Below, piece after piece: positions 63,428 through 64,000 of a DNA stretch of 64,000 bases (positions are counted from its first letter, which is position 1; every line of letters starts with the position of its first letter). The stretch comes from Chondrus crispus (Eukaryota; Rhodophyta; Florideophyceae; Gigartinales; Gigartinaceae). A program made the position numbers and the translations under genes. The notes under the pieces are model-generated. The model ran no database searches. It was given only the letters and a program-made list of their open reading frames with translations, and was not told the origin of the DNA. The DNA is taken from positions 60,629 to 124,628 of the forward strand of contig NW_005179129.1 in the NCBI RefSeq assembly GCF_000350225.1. The letters are read 5' to 3'.

Positions 63428-64000
63428 CAGCCTCGTCCTGCGCACCACGTCAAACCCGAGCCGCTCCAGCTGCCCCACCGCGTCCGGCACGAGCCGCTTC
63501 CACGCGGGGTCGTGTTGAAAGTACCGCTCATGAAACTCGATGAGCAGCTGGTCGGCCGGCGGCGCGTACTCGTCGCGGCTCCACCTCTCCACGACGGCGA
63601 ACTCCGCGCCCTCCACGTCCATCTTCAGCACGGCGAGGTGTTCATGTCCCGCGCTCCTAAGCATGCTCCTCAGGCTCAGCACGGGCACGGTGACGATGGT
63701 CCCGGGCTGCGCGTCCTCCGCAAACTCCATCACCGTGTAGCTGTCGCCGTTGCTGGTGGGCAGCTTGAGCGTCAGGTTGCCGTCCTGCGCCGCGAGCCCG
63801 ACGGCGTGAAACTGAAACCCGCTCGGCGGCGGGGACCGCCGCGTAAAATCAAGCGCCGTCGGCGTCGGGTCCCACCCGTGGTGCTGCGTCGCGTACGCCG
63901 CGATCATCGCCTTGTCCCACTCGATGTTGCGCCCGACCCCGACCGTGTACACCGTGCGCCCGCGCAGGCCGCCGGGCGCGGCCGGCGGGCACACGTACCA
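63428..64000 (-). CDS. FkbM-family SAM methyltransferase, partial exon
   Basis: FkbM-type enzymes are SAM-dependent O-methyltransferases, in eukaryotes often acting on glycans or small molecules. Seen: VYTVGVGRNIEWDKAMIAAY (SAM-binding start V-G-G--I-WD), FQFHAVGLAAQDGNLTL, VPVLSLRSMLRSAGH, and the family signature AVLKMDVEGAEFAVVERW, then LLIEFHERYF and a C-terminal helix with LERLGFDVVRR. The frame is open to the window edge, so the N-terminus lies outside. At 63422-63427 the minus strand reads GTAGGT followed by a T-rich tract, a good 5' splice donor, so the exon should end at 63428 and the gene continue to the left. GC is higher than in the surroundings, as expected for a functional gene. 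Confidence 0.75.

Noticed and set aside
1-64000. Reassigned stop codon in the organism
   Set aside because: In-frame TAA, TAG and TGA all occur, each at single positions in repeats or pseudogenes, while the FkbM exon and the long antisense frames have none; nonsense mutation is simpler.
1-64000. CRISPR array or bacterial defence island
   Set aside because: No regularly spaced direct repeats with unique spacers; gene content is eukaryotic.

Overview
This looks like eukaryotic nuclear DNA from an alga; a red alga is my best guess. The signs are large single-exon frames, dense LTR retrotransposons, a FkbM-type methyltransferase with a GT splice donor, and remnants of U1-70K, TAF6, Ski8/WDR61, a formin FH2 domain and trehalose-phosphate phosphatase. 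There is no bacterial operon structure. Taxonomy is inferred from gene content only.

Layout. 1-15.3 kb is a nest of LTR retrotransposons: a minus-strand chromodomain Ty3/gypsy element (gypsy-1: 5' LTR 8211-8909, gag, protease, RT/RNase H, integrase) sits inside the remains of another element (LTR-A 10683-11715), which lies next to a third (LTR-X 14634-15335). The last two each have a long related ORF antisense to their own LTR, just upstream of the polypurine tract. 15.3-34 kb is mostly degraded DNA: two Crypton-like tyrosine-recombinase genes (17.4-19.6 kb and 30.0-31.9 kb), a TAF6 remnant, a telomere-like degenerate array, tandem duplications and a dispersed acidic repeat. 34.7-36.1 kb holds palindromes and a 26-bp minisatellite.

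36.4-55.3 kb is the most interesting part. Two loci encode the same unusual pair: (i) a ParB-like domain joined, or once joined, to an N4/N6-type DNA methyltransferase, and (ii) a DDE-transposase-like protein of the DUF7869 type. Locus 1 (36.4-44.7 kb) keeps the methylase catalytic DLPY motif and has a cysteine-rich zinc-knuckle tail; locus 2 (50.1-55.3 kb) has the two genes diverging. Both carry frameshifts or stops. I read them as decayed copies of a two-gene DNA transposon carrying a phage-style ParB-methylase.

Locus 2 is enclosed by a 1.74-kb inverted duplication (44976-46724 and 57168-58903). Each arm carries the same broken U1-70K pseudogene, the same broken trehalose-phosphatase fragment and a 49-bp hairpin. 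Further host gene fragments lie between the arms. To the right, a fourth LTR (ending at 60450) cuts a second gypsy element (60451-62344). The window ends in a 5'-incomplete FkbM methyltransferase exon on the minus strand.

Most coding regions here carry shifts or stops, several in homopolymers. Some could be assembly errors, but lesions shared by both arms of the inverted repeat argue for genuine pseudogenes.
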